From NCBI GenBank assembly GCA_964423615.1, contig CAYRFQ010000096.1, forward strand, positions 1-31,089: DNA of 31,089 bases, in the 5' to 3' direction. Positions within the stretch are counted from its first letter, which is position 1. Each line of letters begins with the position of its first letter. The stretch comes from CAYRFQ01 sp964423615 (GTDB lineage Bacteria > Planctomycetota > Planctomycetia > Gemmatales > Gemmataceae). A model generated the notes under the pieces. It worked only from the letters and a program-made list of their open reading frames with translations. It did not search any database and was not told where the DNA came from. Both the position numbers and the translations under genes were made by a program. Positions 6,921 to 15,646 of this stretch are shown one piece after another.

Positions 6921-8621
6921 TCATCGAGCGAGCTGGTAAATTACGACTTCCGCGTTTTCTATGTCGAGGTCCGTTGGCCAACTGAAGACGGCCTTCGCAT
7001 CGCGCCTTAGGAGAGTAGGTTCGTCGTAGGTTGCGTAGTGCGAAGTCCGTCGTCGAGAACTGGCCCGGTTGTAGACCACAAAATGGCGGAGGCCAACTTG
7101 TTGAACGGACTGGTCGGACGAATGAGGCTGCTGGGTCGAGCACCAGGCATTTCCTTGACACTCAGGGGGCAACTGGTGGACATAGCCACGGATGAACTTT
7201 CGTTCAGCATAGAATCGAGCCCATCCGTGATCATCAAGAACGATGTCGGTGCTCGTGGTGTGTGCCGCAAGCCATTTGCCGGCAAAGTAGTGTCCTCGAC
7301 AATTCGCGTGGAGAGGACGAAGGGTTCGCGTTAAGCCCAGGACCATTGACAGGACCACCAAAGCAACTCCGAGATAAGAGTAAGTAGGAAGGAGCATAGA
7401 GAAGACGTTTGCTTCCTTCTGAGTTCTGGAATTCTCTTTGGAGTGAATCCAGGCGAGAAGGCGACCAGGCAACGCCAGCATCACGGCTACAGCCTGGAAG
7501 ACGGTACAAATCACCAGAATTAAGATGTGTCTTTGTGAGACGTATCCGATTTTCATCAAGAGCCAAAAGACCAGGGTTGTTTGCAGCGCCATCAATACGA
7601 CCAACACCCAGGCACCGGGAACTTTTCCTAGTCGGTGACTGTACCAACCAACACCCAGCAACACAAAAATCCAACCAAAGTATTGATAGCCGTGGGCGAA
7701 CTCTAACGCGAAGGCCTTGATCGCGTTGAGGATTCGCTTGCCCGGTGAAGTATCGGTTCGGATGTGGACTGCAAACAACGGCAGGTGGCCGTCTGGTGTT
7801 TTCTCGTCGGCTTGGGCCGTTTGAGTGGTGTTGGTCATTTGGCGGACACTCGGTTTGTTCGTGATACCGCCAATGGTCCAGGCGTAGGGAGCTGCCACAC
7901 ATACGCAAGGGGCAACCAACGCTGTCGTGCCAACAACGAAACGTCGCCAGGTAGTTCGCGTCGATGGCAGACACTGCCTGGCAACGAGGACCAATCCACA
8001 AGCCACCAAAACAACGAGCCCTTCGGGGCGCACAAGATAGGCCAATCCAACAAACAGTCCGCAAAGCCCGAAGCACCATAGCGAGAATTTTTGAATGCTC
8101 TCGCAGGCAAATAGCAATCCGCTGCACACGAACAACAAGAACAAAGGCTCGGAGATGGCATCCGAAAGGGCTGGCCCACTTGAAGGTAAACACTGAAATA
8201 GTAAAGCTCCCCAGAACCCCACGTGCACGTTGTAGATCCGTTTTCCAAGATAAAACATCGGGATGACCAACAACCAGCCGGCCAAGGAACTCGCCAATTG
8301 GGCGCTGAGTTGGGTCATTCGGCTTCCTGTGAGATCAGTCCAAGCTCGGATCGGCCATGAGACCGCGAGAATCGAAAACGGATATCCAGGATGGTGGTAG
8401 GATTCGCGGAGGACTTGGGGGACCGGTTCCCTTTCGAGCCGAAAGGCGTAGTGGATGTAAGCCAAGCCGTCACGGGCCGGAACAGCTGTGTTCCAAAGGA
8501 CGGTCCCTCTTATGACGAATGCTAGAACTAGCAACATAAGCAGCGTGGCCCACTCCGGGAGCTTGGTAGGCCAGGGCAGAGCCGATTTTGATTGTGGCGA
8601 ACGGAGTTTGGTCTTGTCCAT
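6921..8621 (-). CDS. GT-C fold membrane glycosyltransferase (PMT/ArnT-like)
   Basis: This 566-residue protein has about ten hydrophobic helices, beginning at residues 24-44 (WATLLMLLVLAFVIRGTVLW). The first external loop carries ARDGLAYIHYAF with Asp51, the position of the catalytic aspartate in GT-C enzymes, then HHPGYPFSI. YLVRPEGLVVL is the family's conserved membrane motif. The C-terminal 130 residues form a soluble domain after the last helix. Such enzymes transfer a sugar from a polyprenyl-phosphate donor to a lipid, glycan or protein on the outer face of the inner membrane. GGGGAG precedes ATG 8621. It converges on nikR with 42 bases between their ends and has no operon partner. The substrate is unknown. 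The GT2 enzyme at 1287-2063 is the kind that makes its donor. Confidence 0.85.
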   Translation of the reverse strand: MDKTKLRSPQSKSALPWPTKLPEWATLLMLLVLAFVIRGTVLWNTAVPARDGLAYIHYAFRLEREPVPQVLRESYHHPGYPFSILAVSWPIRAWTDLTGSRMTQLSAQLASSLAGWLLVIPMFYLGKRIYNVHVGFWGALLFQCLPSSGPALSDAISEPLFLLFVCSGLLFACESIQKFSLWCFGLCGLFVGLAYLVRPEGLVVLVACGLVLVARQCLPSTRTTWRRFVVGTTALVAPCVCVAAPYAWTIGGITNKPSVRQMTNTTQTAQADEKTPDGHLPLFAVHIRTDTSPGKRILNAIKAFALEFAHGYQYFGWIFVLLGVGWYSHRLGKVPGAWVLVVLMALQTTLVFWLLMKIGYVSQRHILILVICTVFQAVAVMLALPGRLLAWIHSKENSRTQKEANVFSMLLPTYSYLGVALVVLSMVLGLTRTLRPLHANCRGHYFAGKWLAAHTTSTDIVLDDHGWARFYAERKFIRGYVHQLPPECQGNAWCSTQQPHSSDQSVQQVGLRHFVVYNRASSRRRTSHYATYDEPTLLRRDAKAVFSWPTDLDIENAEVVIYQLAR

Positions 8622-8728
8622 GACGACTCCCCGTTAGGCTTGGGCTGGATGGATGGAGTGGTGCGCTTGCGTCGAGACTCTAGGCATCATCTTGATTTCT
8701 GTCAAGTCTGACTTGTGTGCACGAAGTG

Positions 8729-10430
8729 CTACCGTTTGGTAAGAGCGATAAGCTCACTTTCGGTTAGGACGTATAGCATCTCTTTGTGAGCCACGATTGG
8801 CTCTCGAACCCGACCCAGGACATCGTTCTCTGCTAGCAGTTTTTTGTGCTTGCTGGCCTCGAACACATAAACAAAGCCGTCATCGCTTCCGAGGTAGACT
8901 TTTCCGTCGGCACAAAACGGTGAGCACCAAATTCGGGCACGTATGTCGTGTGTCCAATAGCGTTTCCCCGTGTTCGCGTCGAAACAATGAAAATATCCGC
9001 CCAGTTCGGCAACAAAGACCAAGCCATTGTCGACCGCACAAGTCGACATCGTTCGGCCAAACAGGAAATCGCGCCCTCGCAGTCGATTTTTCGCATTTCC
9101 CTTCCCACCGAAATGCCAGCTCAACGCGGATTTGGCATTTACGACCGCTATCGGGTCGAAGTTGTTTTCCTTTGGAGAGACGTCATTCCTAGAGTTCGTC
9201 TTTCCGAATTTCGTGGCTTTCTCCAGATCAATGCACCAGAGATGTCCCACGCCCCTATCGTGTTCGGGTTCTTGTCCGACGCCGATGTAAATCCGGTTGT
9301 TGTGGATCACCGGAGCTACCAAGAAATCATTCCGGGTACCTTGCCCGCCGAGTTTGTAGATTGTCCCTTTGGGGTTACAGTCGAACTTCCAGAGGAGCTT
9401 ACCAGTCTTGGGTTCGAAGGCTCGTAACCACCCATCCCCACCCGGAAAAATGACCTGCGTTTGTTTGTTTCCGACTGCATAGGCCGGATGCGCCCACTGG
9501 CCGTGCATCAATAACTGACCGTTGTTCACTAGTTTCCTGATGACTCCGATCGTTCGTTGATTCGGTGGATACGCAAGTAACGCTGCGGTGGGAGAATTAT
9601 CCGACCAAACGACCTGACCAGTGTTTTTGTTGATCGCAACAAAGCTCGGAGCGGCGGGGTTCGGAATGTTGATATGGTCTTTAGCGACACCGTGGCTTGT
9701 AACGACATAGACCAAGTCGCCGATGACGATCGGAGAGCATCTCGACATGTTGTGGGGGCGAACGCCGAGGGCACCCATCATGTCTAGACGCCAAATAATA
9801 TCGGCGTGGTGTTTGTCGGTATGTTGTTCTTTTTGCATGCCATCGTTCTTGCCGTCCAAGAATCCGTTGACGTCGGCACAGATGACTTCGCACCGATTGC
9901 TCACGTAGTAGAGATTATTGCCGTCGACAGCGGGCGAAAGCGGGCGAAGAACAGAGTCCCACCGTTGGCCAATCCTGCACTTTTCCAAAAGGGAGTTTGT
10001 CGTGAATAGCTTGCCAGAGGAACTTGCCGTCTTATTCTCGAAAGCACATCAAGATGCCTCGATCGCCCTTGATGTTGGGATCACGAGGAACCTCGTTGTT
10101 GGTGCCGACAAAGATTTTGCCTTCTGCGATGACCGGTGCCCCAAATGACCGAGAACCTACCTGGACCCGCCATTTGACCCGCGGTTCCTTTTTCATTGCC
10201 AGGTCCCAGCTCACCGGTAAGTTTTTCGCATTGGGTTGGACCATGTTCCGTTGGGGAGTCCCACCGAACATTCGCCACCCCTCTAACTGGATTGGTTTTG
10301 ATTTTTTGGGAGTAGAGATGATCTTAGATTTCGCCACGTTTGGAGTTTTCGAAGCGAGGACCACGAAACTTGCCAAAGCCAGCGAGAGGAGAAACGCCAA
10401 GCAACGACGCAAGGGAGACTTCTTGGACAT
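8729..10430 (-). pseudogene. PQQ-like beta-propeller protein gene, broken by a nonsense codon and a 10-bp duplication
   Basis: Two fragments form one gene. The 5' part runs from ATG 10430 (after AAGAGG) through a signal-anchor (about residues 8-27, RRCLAFLLSLALASFVVLAS) and EGWRMFGGTPQRNM, to TAA at 10034-10032. Past this stop the same frame continues as DGKFLWQAIHDKLPFGKVQDWPTVGLCSSPA until a perfect tandem duplication at 9929-9948 shifts it. The 3' part, 9928-8729, continues VDGNNLYYVSNRCEVICADV and the rest of the propeller, with repeated VWVT/VFVAELGGYFHCFDANTGKRYW and KVYLGSDDGFVYVFEA blades typical of outer-membrane-assembly-factor BamB/PQQ quinoprotein-like domains. If restored it would give about 563 residues. 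Such planctomycete proteins are periplasmic, with unknown ligands. The frame at 9988-8729 could give a 419-residue piece without a signal peptide. The reading as a single broken gene is strong. Confidence 0.88.
9929..9948. repeat. 10-bp tandem duplication causing a frameshift
   Basis: AGCGGGCGAA occurs twice with no gap (9929-9938 and 9939-9948). Removing one copy restores the frame of the minus-strand propeller gene as CSSPAVDGNNLY, so the second copy is a recent slippage or duplication event and not part of the protein. Confidence 0.9.
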
Positions 10431-10579
10431 GATTGACCTCTTTTTGGCAACACAGTGAACACAACGCCACGAGATCAGTGTAACGGCCATTTAGAGAGAG
10501 TGTAAGTGGAATAAATAATGTGGAAAACAAGCAAAACGAAGTTTGGTTTCCGATCGGAAATGGTTTGCCAATTTCTCGA

Positions 10580-10609
10580 TCCTTCAGCCCGCCTAGGCGC
10601 GCTGAAGGA
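10580..10609 (-). terminator. strong hairpin after the outer-membrane protein gene
   Basis: TCCTTCAGC (10580-10588) and GCTGAAGGA (10601-10609) form a 9-bp perfect stem. After one mismatch, four further pairs form around the centre GCCTAGGC. It lies 75 bases beyond the stop of the minus-strand gene 10684-11778 and before the broken propeller gene. No T run follows on the minus strand, so it may be a processing or Rho-assisted end. Confidence 0.5.
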
Positions 10610-10683
10610 CCTTGCCCTGGAAATGGTTTGGGCCTGATGAAGGGAATTTGCTTAGGTTGCGGATTTCAGGTTGAACGCAGTTA

Positions 10684-11778
10684 TCAGTAGCGGAAGATGG
10701 CCTCAACAAGAATCCGATCGTCTAACAAATCTTCTCGATTCGAAATCGGAAATTCGTAAGCAATCCCAGCCTGCAAGTGGTGGTTGAATAGGAAGCTGAC
10801 CCCGAAGCCCAACGTCACGAGGTCGTTGCCAGCCACCTCGCTGGTACCGATGTTGAGTAGCCCGTCTCCTTCGCCGACACTCGATGGAATACCACGATCG
10901 CCGCTACCGGAATAGTGATACCAGTTCAGTTCAGCCATCGGGTAGATCCACCCGAAAAGTTGACGGTCCACGTGCAAACTTGTGTAGAAAAAGCTACTAT
11001 TGTCTTCGCTATCGACCGGAAACTGATACCCCGCGTTGACGATGACGTGATTGAATGTACCAAATTCCTTGGCGACGGTGCCGAAGACCGTGAAGGTTCC
11101 GTCTCCATGACTCTGGAAGACGTTGCCGGAGCCTGTTTGCGGTGAGAACATCAACCCGCCAGAGACCAAGAGTTGTCGTTCCACGTCGCGGACAAACAAG
11201 TATCGCAATCCAACACCAATGTTGAGTAAGCCCGTCTCTTCGATGCCAGTAGACCCTGGCGTGATCGTGGCGATTCCATCTCGGTCGGCGATCAACGTTA
11301 ACCGTTCCGTTAGAGCGAGACGCAATTGTAATGCGTACGCTTGGAAGTCTCCACCCTCGAAAGGATGATCCTCAGGGATGTAGTTCTGGACAAAGAAGAA
11401 CCGAGCCTCTGTCAAAGAACGAGGATCTTTGGCCAGAATCGGGTTAGTGATGGGCCCAATGAAGTTTGGGAATGCGCGGTCACTTTCGAACAACCTTCGC
11501 TGTCTAGGGGAGCAAGTACTACAACTTTCCGGAGCCAACATCAGCGATGAGGCATACTCGGTTCCTCCTGTAGTTGGTACTGTCATTCCTGGCGGCATAG
11601 GAGCAGCTTTCGTTGGCTTGTGAGACTGATGCTGCGATACTATCTGGTTTGTCTTCTTCGTTTCTCCGCTGTTGTTGACCTCGAGAATGGTCGAAGGCAC
11701 GACAATTTCCTGACTCCATCCAAGTTGAACGCTCAAAAATAACGTAAAGAGAGCTGTGAGACGAGATCGACTCTTCAT
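10684..11778 (-). CDS. outer-membrane beta-barrel protein (transporter-like), function unknown
   Basis: This 364-residue protein has a clear signal peptide (MKSRSRLTALFTLFLSVQLGWSQ, cleavage near residue 23), a Ser/Thr/Pro-rich linker with CSTC (about residues 86-89), and from about residue 130 a series of alternating amphipathic strands: AYALQLRLALTERLTLIADRDG, GLLNIGVGLRYLFV, FTVFGTVAKEFGTFNHVIVNAGYQF, MAELNWYHYSG, VTLGFGVSFLFNHHLQAGIAYEFPI. It ends in the aromatic EAIFRY, expected of an outer-membrane barrel recognised by BamA. It resembles the barrels annotated as transporters or phenol-degradation MetA-like proteins, but no substrate can be named. AAGGAGG lies 8 bases before ATG 11778, a very strong ribosome site. 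It appears monocistronic with a hairpin downstream. Confidence 0.75.
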   Translation of the reverse strand: MKSRSRLTALFTLFLSVQLGWSQEIVVPSTILEVNNSGETKKTNQIVSQHQSHKPTKAAPMPPGMTVPTTGGTEYASSLMLAPESCSTCSPRQRRLFESDRAFPNFIGPITNPILAKDPRSLTEARFFFVQNYIPEDHPFEGGDFQAYALQLRLALTERLTLIADRDGIATITPGSTGIEETGLLNIGVGLRYLFVRDVERQLLVSGGLMFSPQTGSGNVFQSHGDGTFTVFGTVAKEFGTFNHVIVNAGYQFPVDSEDNSSFFYTSLHVDRQLFGWIYPMAELNWYHYSGSGDRGIPSSVGEGDGLLNIGTSEVAGNDLVTLGFGVSFLFNHHLQAGIAYEFPISNREDLLDDRILVEAIFRY

Positions 11779-12109
11779 CGAAAGATCCTCCTTGTCGAAT
11801 TATCAATGGTGGCAGAGGACAATATCGACTTCAGATCGTTCAAGGAGTTGTTCAATCTCTGGCAAGAAGTAAGGTCTCGCTTTTTACAGTCGGGGTGTGC
11901 ATTTTGAATCGAATGATCAATGCGGACTTGTGGAGTCCTATTTCACTATGGAGGAGAATGGGTGTGCAAAAGAGAGGTTGTTCGATTAGTGGGGTTATGC
12001 CGATAGTGTAAAAGAGGATAAAGCCAGTTTTCGTTTGGTCGATTCCTTTAAGGGTTTGTTGGTTTGGTGTGAATTGGAATTTTCTCTTGGGTTTGATGTT
12101 GGCAGACTT
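11779..12109. other. intergenic region upstream of the barrel gene
   Basis: This stretch should hold the promoter of the minus-strand barrel gene. I see only the short imperfect repeat GGACTtgtggAGTCC (about 11926-11940). There is no gene with a ribosome site, and no RNA gene was recognised. Confidence 0.4.
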
Positions 12110-12139
12110 GGGCCGTCGTAATTGTGATTACGACGGCCC
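12110..12139 (-). terminator. 13-bp perfect terminator-type hairpin after the RTX-like gene
   Basis: GGGCCGTCGTAAT (12110-12122) pairs perfectly with ATTACGACGGCCC (12127-12139) around the 4-base loop TGTG. It lies about 100 bases after the stop codon of the minus-strand repeat protein. A T run is lacking on the exit side, so the exact mechanism is uncertain, but the stem is very stable. Confidence 0.65.
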
Positions 12140-12238
12140 TGTGGTGGCGGACAGGTCAATTCGAGAGTCGCACGCCTCGAATTACGAGCAGGAATTCATT
12201 CGGTTAGTTTTCGGGACACCTTGTAGGGCAACGCGACC

Positions 12239-14506
12239 TTACTCTACGAATTCGAAGTTCGCAGCCTCGAACTCAAGCAAGGCGTCTATCGCATCTTGTC
12301 CTTCGAGTTTGGTGTCTCGTGCAACAATTTTCAGGTCAGCGGTCGGATCGCTCAAGTCGGTCGAGTAAACCAGCCGGTTGACTTTCAGCCGACTGTTGAA
12401 GTAGACGAAGAAGCCGGGTCCTGGTTCCTCGATCTTTTCCGCAATCAAGTTTGCTGCGGTTCCGGCAAGAAAATCTCCGCCAGCTGGGTTTTCCGAGTTC
12501 TGGAGAACGATGACGTTGACGCCACCAGTTGGCAAGTCGTCCGCAGTCGCATTGACGAAAGACAGCGGTCCTACAACTCCGAAGTCCGAAGCGTCGAGTT
12601 GGAACCGGTCTTCTTCAAGGGAGAAGTCGGTAATAAAGTCTTCACCGCCGATGATGGACCTGTCCGAACCAGAGACATCAGCCCCGTCGAATGGGTCACC
12701 ATCGAACAAGAAGGCGTCGGCTCCCGATCCACCGGTCAACGTGTCGCTCTTGCTGCTTCCGTTGAGAGTGTCGTCGCCTTCTCCGCCATCGATCACATCC
12801 ACGCCATCGTTGCCGACGAGAACGTTATGTCCATCATCTCCGGTAATGGTGTCATCAAAGGCGCCGCCTTGGGCGTTCTCAAGGTTGACGAAAGAGTTCG
12901 TTCCGGCAACTCCTTCGGCCAAGTTAATGTTGACTGGTCCAGTCGCTGCGTTCAGCAGTAGAGTGTCGGTCCCCTCGCCTCCATCGACGAAGTCTGTTCC
13001 GCCGAACGGGTGAATCCGGTCATCGCCACCACCACCGAGAATGACGTTGTCTTCATTGTTGCCGAAGAGCGTCTCGCTGTTTTCGGACCCAATGATGTTC
13101 TCGATGTCGCGTAGAGTTACTTCCCGGAGGATGTTTCCATTGGCGTCGAGAACCCTCAAGACGCCATCCTGGGTTTCGGGTGCACCGGGAGTGAAGTTAC
13201 CTTGGTTATTGATGTCCAAGTCGACAAAGAGGCTTTCTCCTTCGGCCAGGACAACCGCTGAGATATCCAGGGTGTCGACATCTTCACCTCCATCGATGAT
13301 CTCTCCGTCATCCACCGATGTGACTAAAAAGACGTCGTTCCCAGTACCTCCTTCGAGGGTGTCGACACCACCGCGACCATCCAGAATGTCATCTCCACCA
13401 TTACCGAGAATCAAGTTGGCGTTGTCATCACCGAAAATTTGGTCACCGAAGTTGGCGGAACCCGAAGCGTCTTCGATGTTGACAAAAGTATTCGGTCCCG
13501 CAACGCCAGCGGCAAGGTCGATCGTGACTCCATTATTGGCAGCGTTGAGTAGCAGGATGTCTGTTCCGGCCCCACCGTCAATGAAATCCACTCCACCGAA
13601 AGGATGAATCCGGTCATCGCCATCTCCTCCGAGGATGACGTTGGACTCGTTATTGCCGAAGAGGGTCTCGTTGGCATCTGAGCCGATGATATTTTCCAGG
13701 TCCCGAAGTTCTATTACCAATTCGGTGCCATTCTGAGTCACACGCAGAATGCCGTTCTGGCTAGCTGGTGGATTGCCATTGAGAGCTCCCTGATTTCGCT
13801 CATCCAGATCCACGAAGACTTCTGTAACTTGCTCGAGGTCTAGCTTCGAGAGGTCGAGTGTGTCGCCGGTGTCGATGTCGCTCGCCTGAGTAGCATCGAC
13901 GTTGTCGTCGAATCCACCGTTGAGTCGCTCGCCATCGTCAACTGTCGTTATCAGAAACGTGTCATTCCCAAAGCTGCCGTCGAGTTTGTCCACGCCTGCT
14001 CCGCCATCCAGCGTATCGTCATCGAATCCGCCCAAGAGAGTGTCTCGACCTTCTCCGCCAACCAGGAGGTCGTCTCCGAAGCTACCACTCAGATAGTCAT
14101 CTCCGCTTCCCCCGTCCAACTCATCGTCACCGAAACTGCCTAGGAGGAAATCTCTCCCAGATCCACCTTCAACAGTATCGTCTCCAAAACTAGCGCTAAG
14201 AATGTCGTTTCCTTCGCCACCGATCAACGAATCATTGCCAAAGCCGCTGATGATATGGTCGCGACCGCCTCCTCCATTCAACGTATCGTCGCCCCCGCGG
14301 CCAATGATGAGGTCATTGCCGTCTCCGGTTACGATGAAATCGCTGCCGAGAGAGCCGATGGTGATGCCGGCTGGGACGGCTCGATCTTCAAGACTCTCCA
14401 ACTGAAGGAAAGCGCGAAGTCGTCGAGACGCGGTCGTCGACTGGCCGTAGTTTTTTCGTGTAGCCAACCAAGAAACAAACAAGTTCTGTAACGTACGCAA
14501 CATCAT
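12239..14506 (-). CDS. large RTX-like calcium-binding repeat protein with planctomycete LEDR motif
   Basis: The start is ATG 14506, preceded by TTGGAGATCG. The frame is open to 14632, but only this start has a ribosome site, giving 755 residues. The N-terminus holds a basic region and LESLEDRAVP (36-45), a motif found at the N-termini of many large Gemmataceae surface proteins, probably an export or sorting signal. Residues about 53-180 are RTX-type nonapeptides (GGEGNDIL, GSFGDDELDGGSGDDYL), which bind calcium in a parallel beta-roll. Residues about 181-389 and 390-588 are two copies of one module. Residues about 590-700 resemble the serralysin-type C-terminal region (ADAFLFDG, IGGEDFITDFSLEEDRFQLDASDF). 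It should be exported and calcium-stabilised, perhaps an adhesin or cell-wall protein. No type I secretion genes are adjacent. The product is very acidic. Confidence 0.88.
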   Translation of the reverse strand: MMLRTLQNLFVSWLATRKNYGQSTTASRRLRAFLQLESLEDRAVPAGITIGSLGSDFIVTGDGNDLIIGRGGDDTLNGGGGRDHIISGFGNDSLIGGEGNDILSASFGDDTVEGGSGRDFLLGSFGDDELDGGSGDDYLSGSFGDDLLVGGEGRDTLLGGFDDDTLDGGAGVDKLDGSFGNDTFLITTVDDGERLNGGFDDNVDATQASDIDTGDTLDLSKLDLEQVTEVFVDLDERNQGALNGNPPASQNGILRVTQNGTELVIELRDLENIIGSDANETLFGNNESNVILGGDGDDRIHPFGGVDFIDGGAGTDILLLNAANNGVTIDLAAGVAGPNTFVNIEDASGSANFGDQIFGDDNANLILGNGGDDILDGRGGVDTLEGGTGNDVFLVTSVDDGEIIDGGEDVDTLDISAVVLAEGESLFVDLDINNQGNFTPGAPETQDGVLRVLDANGNILREVTLRDIENIIGSENSETLFGNNEDNVILGGGGDDRIHPFGGTDFVDGGEGTDTLLLNAATGPVNINLAEGVAGTNSFVNLENAQGGAFDDTITGDDGHNVLVGNDGVDVIDGGEGDDTLNGSSKSDTLTGGSGADAFLFDGDPFDGADVSGSDRSIIGGEDFITDFSLEEDRFQLDASDFGVVGPLSFVNATADDLPTGGVNVIVLQNSENPAGGDFLAGTAANLIAEKIEEPGPGFFVYFNSRLKVNRLVYSTDLSDPTADLKIVARDTKLEGQDAIDALLEFEAANFEFVE
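12743..13966 (-). repeat. tandem ~200-residue module duplication within the RTX-like gene
   Basis: Two coding modules, about 13966-13340 and 13339-12743, encode parallel sequences: NDTFLITTVDDGE / NDVFLVTSVDDGE, VFVDLDERNQG / LFVDLDINNQG, LRDLENIIGSDANETLFGNN / LRDIENIIGSENSETLFGNN, DDRIHPFGGVDFIDGG / DDRIHPFGGTDFVDGG, LAAGVAGPNTFVN / LAEGVAGTNSFVN. They differ mainly by conservative changes and small gaps, so the duplication is old but within the family. Confidence 0.85.
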
Positions 14507-14995
14507 CGATCTCCAATAAAATTCACAAGCGCAAAACGGACCCGGAGCGAACGTTTCGCTCCTTTGGGTGTATGGAAACTCAGGTAACTCAAAGGGATAT
14601 TGAGTCTCGATCAGGACTGGTCTGACCCCCAAAGCAACCAGTAGAACTTTTCAAGAACTCTGGGCACTTACGAGGACAGTTCTCAGTGAACAAAAATGAA
14701 AAGACCGGTCTTTTCCTTGTGCCTTAGCTCGCATGTTGGAGTGCGAGCGAGCCGTTTGCCTGGGACGGAACGGTAGCAGTCGCCTGGTCGTTGGAAGTTC
14801 TCGATCCAGGGACTTTGAAAGCCACATCGTCTGGCCAAAACTCTAAATCGCGATCGAAGCGATGAGGATGCACCAAAGAGTGACTTTTTCAGAAAATTCA
14901 CATCTGGAGCTCGAGAAAAAAGAAAGAATGGAAAAGAAGGGCTTTTTGTGCATCCTCCTTGCCAGAAGTGCGTATAGATACTTAAGGCGCGGCAG
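14507..14995. other. divergent promoter region between the RTX-like and ECF sigma genes
   Basis: This 489-base region between divergent genes holds the palindrome at 14698-14715, described separately, and shorter repeats such as ACTGGT/ACCAGT near 14612-14638. Minus-strand frames here lack support. A minus-strand AAGGAGG near 14953 sits directly on an ATG with no spacing, so I do not call a gene. Confidence 0.45.
14698..14715. promoter_or_regulatory. 18-bp perfect palindrome, candidate operator
   Basis: GAAAAGACCGGTCTTTTC is perfectly self-complementary with no spacer. It lies about 190 bases before the RTX-like start and 280 bases before the ECF sigma start. It could be an operator for a dimeric regulator of one or both genes. 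The regulator is unknown. Confidence 0.45.
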
Positions 14996-15646
14996 ATGAA
15001 AGCGTTATACGAGACCGACTTTATGCAAAACGACTCTGAGATCGAAGAGTTACTAGGCCATGCCTCGCAAGGTAGCATCGAAGCGAAAGGCCGATTGCTC
15101 AAGTTTCATATGAATCGGCTTCGACTAATGATCGTTGCTCGCCTCGATCCACGTCTGTCGGCCAGAATGGATCCCTCGGACGTTTTACAGGACATCATGA
15201 CTGAGGCGGCGCGAACGTTGGACGTGTATTTGCAAAGACGTCCGATCGATTTTTATGTGTGGATTCGTGGGATTGCAGAGAGACGAATTATCGATCTGCA
15301 TCGCCGACATCTGCATGCGGCTAAGAGAAGCGTCCGTCGAGAGGTCAAGGAGATCAAAAAGTCGTTCTCGTCGTCTTCCCCGCTCGTGGAACAGCTGGCG
15401 AACAGCCAGACCAGTCCAAGCCAGAAACTGATCAGGCAAGAAGAGCGAGCCGCACTTCAGGCGGCATTGGAAGAGGTCTCCGACGACGATCGCGAACTCA
15501 TTGTACTGCGTTATGTCGAGCAACTCCCTTTGGCCGAAGTGTCCGAAGTCCTCGGGATCAGTATCTCGGCTGCCAAATCCAGGCACCTTCGTGCCATTGC
15601 CAGACTCACGAAATTGGTCCAAGAACTTCGCGGAGAGCAAACGTGA
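14996..15646 (+). CDS. ECF-family RNA polymerase sigma factor
   Basis: This 216-residue protein has sigma region 2 (about residues 28-100, RLLKFHMNRLRLMIVARLDPRLSARMDPSDVLQDIMTEA ... FYVWIRGIAERRIIDLHRRHL) and region 4 (about 155-212, LEEVSDDDRELIVLRYVEQLPLAEVSEVLGISISAAKSRHLRAIARL), joined by a charged linker. The DPSDVLQD and LHRRHL motifs are those of planctomycete sigma factors that are paired with protein kinases and not anti-sigma factors. It ends in GTGA, overlapping the kinase start by four bases, so the two are translationally coupled. ATG 14996 is used, and ATG 15023 is an alternative. It probably directs transcription of a specific gene set when released or phosphorylated through the kinase. 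Its targets are unknown, and the divergent RTX-like gene is a possible one. Confidence 0.93.
   Translation: MKALYETDFMQNDSEIEELLGHASQGSIEAKGRLLKFHMNRLRLMIVARLDPRLSARMDPSDVLQDIMTEAARTLDVYLQRRPIDFYVWIRGIAERRIIDLHRRHLHAAKRSVRREVKEIKKSFSSSSPLVEQLANSQTSPSQKLIRQEERAALQAALEEVSDDDRELIVLRYVEQLPLAEVSEVLGISISAAKSRHLRAIARLTKLVQELRGEQT

Noticed and set aside
12296..13607. Long plus-strand open frames (221, 167 and 188 codons) opposite the RTX-like gene
   Set aside because: They arise because the Gly/Asp-rich repeat codons leave few stops on the other strand. They give low-complexity Ser/Pro or mixed sequence with no ribosome sites.
14683..15102. Minus-strand 139-codon frame with AAGGAGG near 14953
   Set aside because: The Shine-Dalgarno-like sequence abuts an ATG without spacing and in another frame, and the frame overlaps the sigma-factor start.
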